DNA of 64,000 nucleotides from Cardiobacterium sp. Marseille-Q4385. GTDB lineage: Bacteria > Pseudomonadota > Gammaproteobacteria > Cardiobacteriales > Cardiobacteriaceae. The notes below the pieces were generated by a model. The model saw only the letters and a program-made list of their open reading frames with translations, was not told the DNA's origin and ran no database searches. Below, one piece after another: positions 48,792 to 58,034 of the stretch (position 1 is the stretch's first letter; every line of letters begins with the position of its first letter). The position numbers and the translations under genes are program-made. The DNA lies in contig NZ_OU745373.1 in assembly GCF_916618745.1 (NCBI RefSeq), forward strand, positions 1,998,501 through 2,062,500, read 5' to 3'.

Positions 48792-49754
48792 ATGTGGTTT
48801 GATTTTTCGCCGGATGCGCCGCAGGAATTGCGGCTGCGTCCTGTGTTTGGGGCGCTGTTTGTTGCGGTCTTTTTGTTGGTGCTCTCTCAGCGTGGCTGGT
48901 TGACGTATCCCTACGCCTGGTTGCATGACGGGGTTTATGCCCCGGTGCGCACGGTGCTGCACACGCCAATGCGCTGGTCGCAGGCGGGGTGGCAGCAGTT
49001 GGCAGCGCATCAGGATGAACACGCGTTGTTGTTGCAGGTGCAGCAGGAAAATCAGGAATTGCGCGCACAGGTGCAACTACTGGGGCATTTTCAAGCGGAA
49101 AACCGCCGCTTGCGCATGTTGATGGACTCGCTGCTGGATGTGACGGATCCGGTGCTGATTGCCGAGTTGAGCGATACGTCCATTGACGGCTATCGTGAGC
49201 TGGTCACGCTGAACAAGGGCACGCAGGATGGCGTGTATGTCAATCAGGCGGTAATTGATCCGTATGGCCTGGTCGGACAGGTGGTCGAGGTCTTCGCGCA
49301 TGAATCGCGGGTAATGCTGATCACCGATACGCGTAGCCGGGTGCCAGTCTATGTGGCGCGCACGCAGCAGCGCACGCTGGTCTTCGGCAGTACCGGTTAT
49401 GGCTCGCTGGAAATGCCCACTCTGCGCGCCGACAGCGATATCAAGGTCGGCGATCGCTTGGTCAGTTCAGGTTTGGGCGGGATTTATCCGCGTGGTTATC
49501 CAGTCGCTGAGGTTACCGCCGTTGAGCGGGACAGTCGTTCATCATCCATGACGGTGCGCTTGCGGCCGCTGGCGCATTTGCAATCCATGCTGGAAGTGCT
49601 GCTGCTTGACCAGCGGCATATTGCCTATCAGCCGCAGATGGTTGTGCCGGTCGGGCCGCCGCTGCCGGAGACGGTGGCCGCAAAGGAAGAGGCTGGCGAA
49701 GGTGATAAGAACGGGAATGTGCCCGAAGGGGGATCCCATGCGAATGCGCAGTAG
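48792..49754 (+). CDS. mreC: Rod-shape determining protein MreC
   Basis: Periplasmic scaffold of the elongasome that activates PBP2. It has 320 residues: one N-terminal membrane helix (LFVAVFLLVLSQ), a coiled coil (QVQQENQELRAQVQLLGHFQAENRRLRML) and a beta-barrel C-domain with GLVGQVVEV and LVSSGLGGIYPRGYPV. A Glu/Gly-rich tail follows. It starts 7 bases after mreB and overlaps mreD by 17 bases. Confidence 0.95.
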   Translation: MWFDFSPDAPQELRLRPVFGALFVAVFLLVLSQRGWLTYPYAWLHDGVYAPVRTVLHTPMRWSQAGWQQLAAHQDEHALLLQVQQENQELRAQVQLLGHFQAENRRLRMLMDSLLDVTDPVLIAELSDTSIDGYRELVTLNKGTQDGVYVNQAVIDPYGLVGQVVEVFAHESRVMLITDTRSRVPVYVARTQQRTLVFGSTGYGSLEMPTLRADSDIKVGDRLVSSGLGGIYPRGYPVAEVTAVERDSRSSSMTVRLRPLAHLQSMLEVLLLDQRHIAYQPQMVVPVGPPLPETVAAKEEAGEGDKNGNVPEGGSHANAQ

Positions 49755-50223
49755 TTATCCGGTTGGTCTGCTGTTTGTGTTGTTGTGGGCATTGATGGTG
49801 GGGGCAGATTTTTATGCGTCCTGGTTTGTCCTGCCGGATGTCGTTGTGATTGTCGCCCTGTATTTCTTTTTGTTTGTGCCGCAGCTACCACTGTGGCGCT
49901 GGCTGCTGCCGATCAGTCTGTTGATGGATGTGGCTTCCACCGCGCCTTTTGGTTTTCACGCCCTGTTCTATGCACTGGCGGCATTGATGTCGCTGCCGTT
50001 TCCCGGGGTATGGCGTATGGCTGCACCGGCGGTGAGTGTGCTGGTGCTGTGTCTGCTTGCGTTTGCCTTGCAGGTACTGCGTTGCCTGATGCTCTTTGCC
50101 TGGCAGGGCGTGCCTGCACCGCCCGGCTGGCTATGGGGTGGGGCGCTGGCGCTGTTCTGTCTGCCTTTTTTACGTTGGCTGGCTGACCGCGCTGTGCGTC
50201 GTGTGCTGGGGGATTATGTGTGA
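49738..50223 (+). CDS. mreD: Rod-shape determining protein MreD
   Basis: Integral membrane partner of MreC and the RodA-PBP2 pair. It has 161 residues with five or six membrane helices. The pattern LLPISLLMDVASTAPFG carries the conserved D-x-x-x-x-x-P-x-G. The start at 49738 lies inside the mreC end and has AAGGGGG upstream. The stop overlaps the mrdA GTG. Confidence 0.92.
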   Translation: MRMRSSYPVGLLFVLLWALMVGADFYASWFVLPDVVVIVALYFFLFVPQLPLWRWLLPISLLMDVASTAPFGFHALFYALAALMSLPFPGVWRMAAPAVSVLVLCLLAFALQVLRCLMLFAWQGVPAPPGWLWGGALALFCLPFLRWLADRAVRRVLGDYV

Positions 50224-52112
50224 AGCCGCAAGATTGGCGCGCCGACCCGCTTAGCGGTGGCGAGCAGGGCGATGAGGAAACCCGCCTGCATCAGTCGTTT
50301 TCGCGCCGTATTGTCCTCTCCGCCCTGCTGGTGTTTGCCGGTTTTCTCGGCCTTTTTGCCCGCATGGGGTATTTGCAGGTGCTGCGTTATGATTATTTCC
50401 GCACCCGCTCGCAGAGTAACCGGATGCGTCTTAAGGCGATTGTGCCGGAACGCGGCACGATTTTTGACCGCAAGGGACGGGCGCTGACCGAGAATATTCT
50501 GCGCTACCGCGTCATCATCAGTCCGTCACAAACGGTGAATGTACGCGAAACGGTGGATGCGGTGGACGAAATCCTGCCGCTCTTGCCGGAAGAACGTGAG
50601 CGCTTTTTCCGCTTGTACAAGCAGACACGGCGCTATGAAGCGGCAGTACTGAAAGCCTCTATCAGCGAGCAGGATTACTACCGCCTGGCTGTGCAGCTTT
50701 ACCGCTTGCCGGGGGTGTCGGTCGAGGAATATTACGAGCGCTATTACCCCTATGGCGAAATCGCCTCGCATGTTATCGGTTACACCAACCGCATTAGCGA
50801 GGAAGACTTGGAAACGCTGGATCCTGAGGCATATCGCGGTCTGCAATATATCGGCCGCTCCGGGATTGAGCAACAGTATGAAGACCGTTTACGCGGCATG
50901 CCCGGTTATCAGCAGGTTGAGACGGACGCCAACGGCAATATTGTCCGCCTGATGCACGAGCAGCCTGCCGTGCGCGGGCAGGATATTTATCTCAGCCTCG
51001 ACATTGAGTTGCAGGATTTTATTTACCGCATTCTCGGTGATTATCGCGGCTCGTCGGTGCTGATTGACCCGCAGAGCGGCGAAGTGCTGGCGATGGTGAG
51101 CAAGCCCGGTTTTGATGCCAACCTGTTCGCGCGTGGTATTACCCAGCGGCAGTACCAGCGCTTGCTGGACGACCCGCACGGGCCGATGTATGACCGCGCC
51201 CTGAAAGGACGCTATCCGCCCGGTTCGGTTATCAAGCCGTTCATGAGCCTCGCCGGCTATCATTATGGCGTGTTTACCCCTTATACCCGCGTGAACTGCC
51301 CCGGTTATTTTCGTGTGCCCGGTGCGGCACGGCGCTTTCACTGCTGGAACCGGCGTGGACATGGTTCGGTGAACGCCGACCGCGCCATGGCACAATCCTG
51401 CGATGTGTATTACTACACCCTCGGCTACCAGCTCGGTATTGACCGTATCGCCGAGTTTGCCAGCCATTTCCGTCTCGGTATCCCGACCGGTATTGATATG
51501 CCGGATGAAGGCAGCGGCATCGTGCCGACGCGCGAGTGGAAGCAAAAGCGTTTCAAAGTGCCGTGGTTTATCGGCGATACCATCAATTGCAGCATCGGTC
51601 AGGGCTTTTTTACCACCACGCCGCTGCAACTCGCTTATATGACGGCGCTGATTGCCCGCGACGGCAGCGAATTCACGCCGCGCCTGTTGCAGCGCTATTA
51701 CGACCCGGAAACGGCAACGTTTACTGCCGTCAAAGCACCGCTCGATACCGGGAAAGTAGCCGTCTATGAATCCGGCATCTGGAACACGGTGCGCCAGGAT
51801 ATGGTCAACGTCATCCACAGTGCCTACGGCACCGCACGCAATATTTCGCGCGGGCTGACTTACCGCATGGCAGGCAAATCGGGCACGGTGCAGGTAGTAT
51901 CGTTCAAAACCGAGCGGCGGGTACACGCACACGAACTCGGCGCAGAAGAGCAGGATAACGCCATGTTTATTGCCTTCGCTCCCGCCGACAAACCGCGCGT
52001 TGCCATCAGCATGGTCGTTGAGCGTGGCGGCGGCGGCAGTTCTACCGCCGCGCCGCTGGTGCGGCAAATTACCGATTACTACCTCAAGGGGCAGAACGAT
52101 GCTAATGCATGA
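50220..52112 (+). CDS. mrdA: Penicillin-binding protein 2 (elongation transpeptidase)
   Basis: Cross-links sidewall peptidoglycan with RodA. It has 630 residues. One N-terminal membrane helix (VLSALLVFAGFLGLFARMGY) precedes a pedestal domain and the transpeptidase with SVIK (catalytic Ser336, Lys339), SCD as the second motif and KSG as the third. The start is GTG at 50220, overlapping the mreD stop (GTGA), so expression is coupled. Confidence 0.96.
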   Translation: MKPQDWRADPLSGGEQGDEETRLHQSFSRRIVLSALLVFAGFLGLFARMGYLQVLRYDYFRTRSQSNRMRLKAIVPERGTIFDRKGRALTENILRYRVIISPSQTVNVRETVDAVDEILPLLPEERERFFRLYKQTRRYEAAVLKASISEQDYYRLAVQLYRLPGVSVEEYYERYYPYGEIASHVIGYTNRISEEDLETLDPEAYRGLQYIGRSGIEQQYEDRLRGMPGYQQVETDANGNIVRLMHEQPAVRGQDIYLSLDIELQDFIYRILGDYRGSSVLIDPQSGEVLAMVSKPGFDANLFARGITQRQYQRLLDDPHGPMYDRALKGRYPPGSVIKPFMSLAGYHYGVFTPYTRVNCPGYFRVPGAARRFHCWNRRGHGSVNADRAMAQSCDVYYYTLGYQLGIDRIAEFASHFRLGIPTGIDMPDEGSGIVPTREWKQKRFKVPWFIGDTINCSIGQGFFTTTPLQLAYMTALIARDGSEFTPRLLQRYYDPETATFTAVKAPLDTGKVAVYESGIWNTVRQDMVNVIHSAYGTARNISRGLTYRMAGKSGTVQVVSFKTERRVHAHELGAEEQDNAMFIAFAPADKPRVAISMVVERGGGGSSTAAPLVRQITDYYLKGQNDANA

Positions 52113-53235
52113 CGTGCGCAAAAAAAACGTCCGGCAACTGGTCGGCGAATGGCTGCGCCGTATCGATATCCCGATGTTGTTCGGCCTGCTGGTATTGATG
52201 GCGGCAAGCCTGCTGATTCTGCGTAGTGCGGGCAGTGGCGATGAAGACATCCTGATGCGGCAAACCCTGCGCTTCGCTGCTGCTATCGGTGTCTTGCTGG
52301 CCATTGTCGCCGTGCCGCCGCGTTACATCCGCCGCCTCACCGCTCCCGCGTATTGGTTGACCCTGATATTGCTGTTGCTGGTGTTGATCATTGGTACCCG
52401 TAGCAACGGCGCGCAGCGCTGGCTCAACTTCGGTATCGTCCGCATCCAGCCGTCCGAACTTGCCAAGCTGACTATCCCGCTGATGGTCGCCTGGCTTGTT
52501 ACCATTCGCGCCGCTATTCCCAGTATTGGCAGCGTCATTCTCGCGCTCCTTGTTATTGCCGTGCCGGTCGTTCTGATCTTTATGGAGCCTGACCTCGGTA
52601 CTGCGTTACTGGTCAGTGCCTCCGGCTTTGTCACCCTTTTCCTCGCAGGACTGCCCGGCTGGATTATTGCCCTCAGTGGGGTGCTGGCCGCCATCGGTTT
52701 GCCGCTCTTCTGGATGTTTGGTATTAAAGAATATCAGCGTGACCGTGTCCTCACCCTGTTTAACCCCGAAGCGGATCCCTTTGGCAACGGTTACCACATC
52801 ATTCAGTCGAAAATCGCCATTGGCTCCGGCGGTCTGTCCGGTAAAGGCTATATGCAGGGCACCCAATCCCAGCTCGAATTCCTGCCTGAATCCAGCACCG
52901 ACTTCATCTTCGCCGTCATCGCTGAAGAAACTGGCCTTATTGGCGTCGGCCTGTTACTGCTTTGCTACGGCCTGATTATTGCGCGCGGGCTCTACCTCGC
53001 CCTGCATCTCACGGATCGCTTCGCTCGCATCATGGTGGCCAGCATCCTCCTGACCTTATTTATTAATGTCTTCGTCAACATCGGCATGGTCAGCGGTATC
53101 CTGCCGGTGGTTGGGTTGCCATTGGCGATGATCAGTTACGGCGGCAGCTCCATCCTGTCGCTGATGGCGGGTTTTGCCTTGGCGATGAATCTTGCCGGTG
53201 GCTTCCGCGAAAAAAAAGATGAGGAACACCTATGA
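52099..53235 (+). CDS. rodA: Peptidoglycan glycosyltransferase RodA
   Basis: SEDS-family polymerase that makes glycan strands with PBP2. It has 378 residues and about ten membrane helices. SEDS motifs include the polar R-W-L-N-F-G-I-V-R-I-Q-P-S-E segment and SYGGSSILSLMAGFALAMN. The start at 52099 overlaps the end of mrdA by 14 bases. A second ATG two codons on is equally possible. Confidence 0.96.
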   Translation: MLMHDVRKKNVRQLVGEWLRRIDIPMLFGLLVLMAASLLILRSAGSGDEDILMRQTLRFAAAIGVLLAIVAVPPRYIRRLTAPAYWLTLILLLLVLIIGTRSNGAQRWLNFGIVRIQPSELAKLTIPLMVAWLVTIRAAIPSIGSVILALLVIAVPVVLIFMEPDLGTALLVSASGFVTLFLAGLPGWIIALSGVLAAIGLPLFWMFGIKEYQRDRVLTLFNPEADPFGNGYHIIQSKIAIGSGGLSGKGYMQGTQSQLEFLPESSTDFIFAVIAEETGLIGVGLLLLCYGLIIARGLYLALHLTDRFARIMVASILLTLFINVFVNIGMVSGILPVVGLPLAMISYGGSSILSLMAGFALAMNLAGGFREKKDEEHL

Positions 53236-54245
53236 CCATACGCCGATTGCTCACACTACTCACTGCCTGCATCCTCAGCAGTCATGCCATAGCCGACAAC
53301 AGCTACGGCACCAACCCCGCCGCCATCAAAATGATGCAGGAACTCGCTGCCCGCGACGGCTATGACGCCGACTACCTGCAAGCATTGCTATTGGCCGTCG
53401 GACGCGATGACGGTGTCCTTGCCAAAATCAGCAAACCGGCAGAAAAAACCAAGCCGTGGTACGAATACCGCAAAATTTTCGAAGATCAGGCGCGCACTGA
53501 TGACGGCGTCGCCTTTTGGGATGCTAATGCGGCTACTCTGGCACGCGCCGAAGCACAATACGGTGTTGATCCCGCCATCATCGTTGCCATCCTCGGCGTA
53601 GAAACCCGCTATGGAAAAGTCACGGGCACCACTCCCGTATGGCAATCGCTACTGACCCTGTGTATTGATTACCCACCGCGCGCTCCGTTTTTCTGCGAAC
53701 AAACCGATTACTTCCTCCGCCTCGCCAAGCGGGAAAACCGTAACCCGCTTGCCATCAAAGGTTCATACGCCGGAGCGATGGGCATGGCGCAGTTCATGCC
53801 AAGCAGCTACTACAACGATGCAGTGGATTTTGATGGGGACGGACGTATTGACCTTTGGTACAGCCCAGCCGATGCCATCGGCAGTATCGCCAATTACCTG
53901 CAAGTACGCGGCTGGCAGAAGGGTGGACGCTACAAATATCGCCTGTCCACGGAACCCTCGCTCCCCGCTTTCGACAATAACCACAAACCGCATTACCAAA
54001 TCCATACACTTTTGACAGATTCCAATTTAAAAAATGACATAGATTTAATAAAAGAAATCGGTGATAATGGCACGGAAACAGTCGGAAGCCTTGTCGTTGA
54101 CGCATCAGAGCAGGAAAAAGCATGGTGGATAACCTATAACAACTTCTACGTTGTCACCCGCTATAATGCGTCCCCGCTTTATGCCATGGCGGTCGGCGAT
54201 CTTGCCGACCGAATCAGACACAAAAGAGAGAGCAAATTGAGATAA
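53232..54245 (+). CDS. mltB: Lytic murein transglycosylase B
   Basis: Cleaves glycan strands to give anhydromuramyl ends. It has 337 residues. The catalytic Glu124 lies in ILGVETRYGKV, followed by AMGMAQFMPSSY and a Ca-binding-like DFDGDGRIDLW. The N-terminus has LTAC, a possible lipobox at Cys13, but the hydrophobic stretch is very short; cleavage after SHAIA is an alternative. It overlaps rodA by 4 bases. Confidence 0.92.
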   Translation: MTIRRLLTLLTACILSSHAIADNSYGTNPAAIKMMQELAARDGYDADYLQALLLAVGRDDGVLAKISKPAEKTKPWYEYRKIFEDQARTDDGVAFWDANAATLARAEAQYGVDPAIIVAILGVETRYGKVTGTTPVWQSLLTLCIDYPPRAPFFCEQTDYFLRLAKRENRNPLAIKGSYAGAMGMAQFMPSSYYNDAVDFDGDGRIDLWYSPADAIGSIANYLQVRGWQKGGRYKYRLSTEPSLPAFDNNHKPHYQIHTLLTDSNLKNDIDLIKEIGDNGTETVGSLVVDASEQEKAWWITYNNFYVVTRYNASPLYAMAVGDLADRIRHKRESKLR

Positions 54246-54901
54246 TGAACGTAAAACAACTTCTGGTTCTAACTATCGCAGCGGCTGCACTTACCGCACA
54301 AGCGGAAGAAACAGCGGCGGATAAAGCCGAACCCACGTCGGCTACAGCAGAACAGCAGGTGAATATCGTTAAAGTAATCGATTTTACCCAACCGCAAAAA
54401 ACCCTCGCTTCGCAAGAAGCCAAAACCAAAGCGCTGCTTGCCGGTGAAGACAGAAAAGCCCTGCGCAATATTGACTTTACCCGCCCAAACCTGCGCAACC
54501 TCGTAGATAACAACGCCAAAGGTGATGTCATTACCAAAAGCAGTGGTCGCAAAAGCTACAGCTATACCGTTCTTGGTAAACGCTACCAAACCTTGGCTGA
54601 CAGCAAAGGTTTCGAACAACAAGGTCCCGCTTCTTGGTACGGCAACCCCTTCCATGGTCGCAAAACTGCCAACGGCGAAACCTACAATATGAATGAAATG
54701 ACAGCAGCACACAAAGAATTACCCCTGGGTACACGTGTTGAAGTCACCAACCTGTCCAACGGACGCAAAGTCGTCGTTCGTATCAACGATCGTGGACCTT
54801 TCCACGGCAATCGCGTCCTTGACTTGTCCCGGGCTGCCGCACAAGAACTCGGTACCCTCAATGCAGGTGTTGCCCAGGTTCAAATCCGCGCACTACAATA
54901 G
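54245..54901 (+). CDS. rlpA: Septal ring lytic transglycosylase RlpA
   Basis: Double-psi beta-barrel protein of 218 residues. After a signal peptide (cleavage near TAQA, ~20) comes a ~90-residue polar region with repeated IDFT(Q/R)P. The RlpA barrel follows (QGPASWYGNPFHGRKTANGE, then VRINDRGPF, the latter with the catalytic Asp). No lipobox and no SPOR domain are present, unlike E. coli RlpA. The ATG shares one base with the mltB stop. Confidence 0.9.
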   Translation: MNVKQLLVLTIAAAALTAQAEETAADKAEPTSATAEQQVNIVKVIDFTQPQKTLASQEAKTKALLAGEDRKALRNIDFTRPNLRNLVDNNAKGDVITKSSGRKSYSYTVLGKRYQTLADSKGFEQQGPASWYGNPFHGRKTANGETYNMNEMTAAHKELPLGTRVEVTNLSNGRKVVVRINDRGPFHGNRVLDLSRAAAQELGTLNAGVAQVQIRALQ

Positions 54902-54909
54902 GAAACGTG

Positions 54910-56034
54910 ATGCGACAGCTGTTCCGTCAACTTATCCTGATCATTGCCGCTGTTTACAGCGGCTTTGTCTTAGCACAAGGCGCTCCTGAGCTGCCAGTCA
55001 AAAGTTACATCCTGACCGATGCGGCAAGCGGGCAAATACTGCTCAGCAAAAATCCCAACGAAAAACTGCCGCCGGCGAGCATTACCAAGCTGATGACAGC
55101 TTATCTTGTGGTCGAAGCGCTGGAAAACGGCAAATTGACCCCGGATACGCCGATTACCGTGAGCCAAAACGCCTACAAACAGGAAGGCTCACGCATGTTT
55201 ATCGAAGTGAACAAACAAGTTCTTGTGCAGGATTTGCTGCAAGGGCTGATTATCCAGTCCGGCAACGATGCGGCTGTCGCCTTGGCGGAATATCTTGGCG
55301 GCTCAATGGATGGTTTTACCGAGATGATGAACCGCAAGGCGGCACAGCTTGGTATGAAGGACACCCACTACACCAATCCGACTGGCCTGCCCGACCCCAA
55401 GAATTACACTACAGCGGAAGACATTGCCATCCTCTCGCGCCATATCATCAACGACCATCCGCAGTACTACCATCTCTACGGACAAAAAAACTACACCTAT
55501 AACAAAATCAAGCAGGACAACCGTAACCGTCTGCTGTGGCGTAACTCCAGTATTGATGGCTTGAAAACCGGGCATACCAAAGAAGCGGGTTATTGCCTCG
55601 CTAGCTCGGAAAAACGCGGTAACATCCGCTTCATTGCTGTTGTTCTTGGTGCTGACAAAGAGAGTGATCGTTACGATGCATCTCAGGCACTCTTCAACTA
55701 CGGTTTCGCCCAATTTGAAGAAACCGTTGTCATCAAAGAAGGGCAGAATCTGTCCGCTGTTCCCGTTTACAAAGGCACAGTGAATGAAATCAACGTCCGC
55801 CCACAGCACGATGTCAAACTCATGCTGCCGGTGAGCGATAAAAGCAAAGTCGTAGTCTCGCTTGACCTGAATAAGCCCATCATTGCCCCGCTTACTGCCG
55901 GGCAAGAAATTGGTACCATCCGCGTCAAAATTGGGGACAAAGTCTATGCCACCCTGCCCGCAGTTGCAGGTGAAGCCGTAGATAAAGCGGGTTTCTTCAA
56001 ACGTTCTTGGCATAGCATCAAACTGCTTTTCTAA
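54910..56034 (+). CDS. dacA: D-alanyl-D-alanine carboxypeptidase (PBP5/6 type)
   Basis: Trims the terminal D-Ala from peptidoglycan stem peptides. It has 374 residues. A signal peptide is cleaved near VLAQ (~23). Active-site motifs are SITK (57-60), SGN (117-119) and KTG (219-221). A C-terminal beta domain ends in an amphipathic membrane anchor (FFKRSWHSIKLLF). GTG at 54907 is an alternative start, but AGGAAACGTG fits the ATG better. Confidence 0.95.
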   Translation: MRQLFRQLILIIAAVYSGFVLAQGAPELPVKSYILTDAASGQILLSKNPNEKLPPASITKLMTAYLVVEALENGKLTPDTPITVSQNAYKQEGSRMFIEVNKQVLVQDLLQGLIIQSGNDAAVALAEYLGGSMDGFTEMMNRKAAQLGMKDTHYTNPTGLPDPKNYTTAEDIAILSRHIINDHPQYYHLYGQKNYTYNKIKQDNRNRLLWRNSSIDGLKTGHTKEAGYCLASSEKRGNIRFIAVVLGADKESDRYDASQALFNYGFAQFEETVVIKEGQNLSAVPVYKGTVNEINVRPQHDVKLMLPVSDKSKVVVSLDLNKPIIAPLTAGQEIGTIRVKIGDKVYATLPAVAGEAVDKAGFFKRSWHSIKLLF

Positions 56035-56039
56035 ACCCC

Positions 56040-56651
56040 ATGCATATCCGCCATCTTGGTCTGCGCCCATATTTGGAAACATGGGACGCGATGCGGACTT
56101 ACACCGCTGCGCGCGACACAAACAGTGCGGATGAACTGTGGCTGGTGCAGCATCCACCGGTGTTTACGCAAGGACAGGCGGGTAAGACTGAGCACCTGCT
56201 CGCCCCCGGCGATATTCCTGTCATTCACATAGACCGGGGGGGACAAATCACCTACCACGGACCCGGACAAATCATCATGTACCTGCTGCTTGACATCCGC
56301 CGTAGCAATATTGGTATCCGTTCCCTGGTCAGCATGATTGAAAACAGCGTCATCACCCTTTTGCAGACGCACGGTATTAACGCTGCAGCTCGTCCCGATG
56401 CCCCTGGTGTATACGTTGCAGGCGATAAAATTGCCTCGCTCGGCCTGAAAGTAAGTAACGGTCGTACCTATCACGGTGTTGCCCTGAACGTGGATATGGA
56501 TCTTGAGCCCTTCACCCGTATCAACCCTTGCGGTCTCGTTGGGATGCACATGACCCAATTGCGTGATCTTGGCATTCCTCTCAGCCCAACAGCAGCGGGC
56601 GATGCGCTTGCCGCCGTGTTTACGCAGCAATGGCAGGCTAGAGCCTGCTGA
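56040..56651 (+). CDS. lipB: Octanoyltransferase LipB
   Basis: Transfers octanoyl groups from acyl carrier protein to lipoyl domains. It has 203 residues. The family motif RGGQITYHGPGQ is at 66-77, the catalytic Lys137 lies in IASLGLKVSNGRTYHG and Cys164 in INPCGL. It follows dacA by 5 bases, the same pairing as in E. coli, and ends the cell-envelope operon. Confidence 0.96.
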   Translation: MHIRHLGLRPYLETWDAMRTYTAARDTNSADELWLVQHPPVFTQGQAGKTEHLLAPGDIPVIHIDRGGQITYHGPGQIIMYLLLDIRRSNIGIRSLVSMIENSVITLLQTHGINAAARPDAPGVYVAGDKIASLGLKVSNGRTYHGVALNVDMDLEPFTRINPCGLVGMHMTQLRDLGIPLSPTAAGDALAAVFTQQWQARAC

Positions 56652-56803
56652 TTGCGACTTGCACAGCGGCTTTTTGTAGCAAAAACAGCAGATGCAAGGC
56701 AAAAAGTGCAGTAAGGTGTACACGCTTACGAATATTTTTAACGCAGCAGATACCGAATCTAGACTTGAAAAATCACGCGATGGTGGGAGTCGGCAGGTCC
56801 TCC

Positions 56804-56832
56804 TTGCAACAGTAACCGTAAACCGATAAAAT
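56804..56832 (+). promoter_or_regulatory. Promoter of rpmE2
   Basis: TTGCAA, a 17-base spacer and TAAAAT lie 41 bases before the ATG at 56874. The rest of the 222-base gap after lipB holds no gene. Confidence 0.6.
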
Positions 56833-56873
56833 CGCGCGGTTTTTTCCATAGCAAACCGAATTTAGGAGATTTC

Positions 56874-57119
56874 ATGAAACCCGATATTCATCCGAACTAC
56901 CGTCCGGTCGTCTTCAAAGACAACAGCGCCGACTTCGCCATCCTGACCCGTTCCACCGTCGAGACCAAAGAAACAATCACTTGGACCGATGGTAAAGAAT
57001 ATCCGCTGGTGCGCGTTGATATCAGCAGCCAATCCCACCCGTTCTATACCGGCAAACAGAGCATTGTTGATACCGCCGGTCGTGTGGATCGCTTCAAACG
57101 CAAATACGGCAAGAAATAA
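56874..57119 (+). CDS. rpmE2: 50S ribosomal protein L31 type B
   Basis: L31 paralogue of 81 residues. It lacks the zinc-binding Cys pairs of the main form, which marks it as the C-minus type B. The MKPDIHPNYRPVVFKD start and SHPFYTGKQ motif are diagnostic. In other bacteria this form replaces the zinc form under zinc shortage; no Zur operator was recognised here. AGGAG lies seven bases before ATG. Confidence 0.95.
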   Translation: MKPDIHPNYRPVVFKDNSADFAILTRSTVETKETITWTDGKEYPLVRVDISSQSHPFYTGKQSIVDTAGRVDRFKRKYGKK

Positions 57120-57128
57120 GCCGCTTTC

Positions 57129-57167
57129 TGCGATAAACAACCGGCGTCAAGCCGGTTTTTTATCGCA
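57129..57167. terminator. Terminator of rpmE2
   Basis: ACCGGC and GCCGGT pair around GTCAA followed by T6. Outer bases GCGATAAA and TTTATCGC extend the stem. Confidence 0.92.
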
Positions 57168-57180
57168 AGTTTGGTAGAAG

Positions 57181-57205
57181 AAAAAGCTCCATCATGGGGC
57201 TTTTT
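57181..57205 (-). terminator. Terminator of the maltose operon
   Basis: AAAAAGCTCC pairs with GGGGCTTTTT around ATCAT; on the minus strand a U run follows. It lies about 25 bases after the pgmB stop. Confidence 0.75.
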
Positions 57206-57228
57206 ATTTTGTTTGCCGCATTGATGCT

Positions 57229-57891
57229 TCAATGCAGCGCCGCCCAAACTTCATCTAGATAGGCGAGAGTCAGGTGGGCAGTATCGGGGACGAGGGCGAT
57301 GTCACTGCCCAAGTCTTCTGCTTTGCCCACGCCGACAGGCAGCGCACCGGCGGCTTTGATGGCGGTGATGCCGGCGGCGGCGTCTTCGATGCCGATGCAG
57401 TCGCGGATATCCACCCCCACGCCTTGTGCGGCGGCGAGGAAAATGTCCGGTGCCGGTTTGGAGTGGGCGACGGCGGCAGGGTCGGCAATGGCGTCGAAGT
57501 AGGCGGTGAGCTGCATTTTTTCGAGCAGGAAGGGGCCGTTTTTGCTTGCCGAGGCCAGCGCGATTTTTTTGCCCGCCGCGCGCAGGGCTTGCAGCAGGGC
57601 GAGGATGCCCGGGTACACGTCTTCAGGACGGACGGCCTGAATCATTTCGACGTAGTTGTCGTTTTTGCGCGTGGTCAGGCGGGCAAATTCGGCATCATCC
57701 ACGCTTTTGCCGCCGTGGGCGAGAATGCGGCGCAAGGAATCGTCACGCGAGACGCCTTTGAGTTGTTCGTTGAAGGCGCGGTCGATGTGGATGCCCTGTT
57801 CTTCGGCGAGTTTTTTCCAGGCCAGGTAGTGGTATTCGGCGGTGTCGGTGATGACGCCGTCAAGGTCGAAGAGGACGGCTTGGTAGGTCAT
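57229..57891 (-). CDS. pgmB: Beta-phosphoglucomutase
   Basis: HAD-family mutase of 220 residues that converts beta-glucose 1-phosphate to glucose 6-phosphate. The nucleophile Asp9 and acid/base Asp11 lie in FDLDGVITDT. Conserved later motifs are ASASKNGPFLL, SKPAPDIFL and GIEDAAAGI. It is the last gene of the operon and uses the glucose 1-phosphate made by maltose phosphorylase. Confidence 0.96.
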   Translation of the reverse strand: MTYQAVLFDLDGVITDTAEYHYLAWKKLAEEQGIHIDRAFNEQLKGVSRDDSLRRILAHGGKSVDDAEFARLTTRKNDNYVEMIQAVRPEDVYPGILALLQALRAAGKKIALASASKNGPFLLEKMQLTAYFDAIADPAAVAHSKPAPDIFLAAAQGVGVDIRDCIGIEDAAAGITAIKAAGALPVGVGKAEDLGSDIALVPDTAHLTLAYLDEVWAALH

Positions 57892-57963
57892 GGTTGTTCT
57901 CCTGTGTTGTTTTTTGTACGCGACAGAGATTCGTCAAGCGGCGTACGCGGGGTTTGCGCATAG

Positions 57964-58020
57964 TCTTCCCCCCTTGCGTCGCTGTGCGACACCTTCCCCC
58001 GCAAGCGGGGGAAAGGATTT
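57964..58020. repeat. C/G-rich hairpin repeat between pgmB and maltose phosphorylase
   Basis: TTCCCCCGC-AAGC-GGGGGAA hairpin preceded by CCCCCTTGCGTCGCTGTGCG, an inverted copy of the 19046 element. It sits in the 143-base gap within the operon and might stabilise or punctuate the message. Confidence 0.7.
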
Positions 58021-58034
58021 GTCTCTGTGGTTTT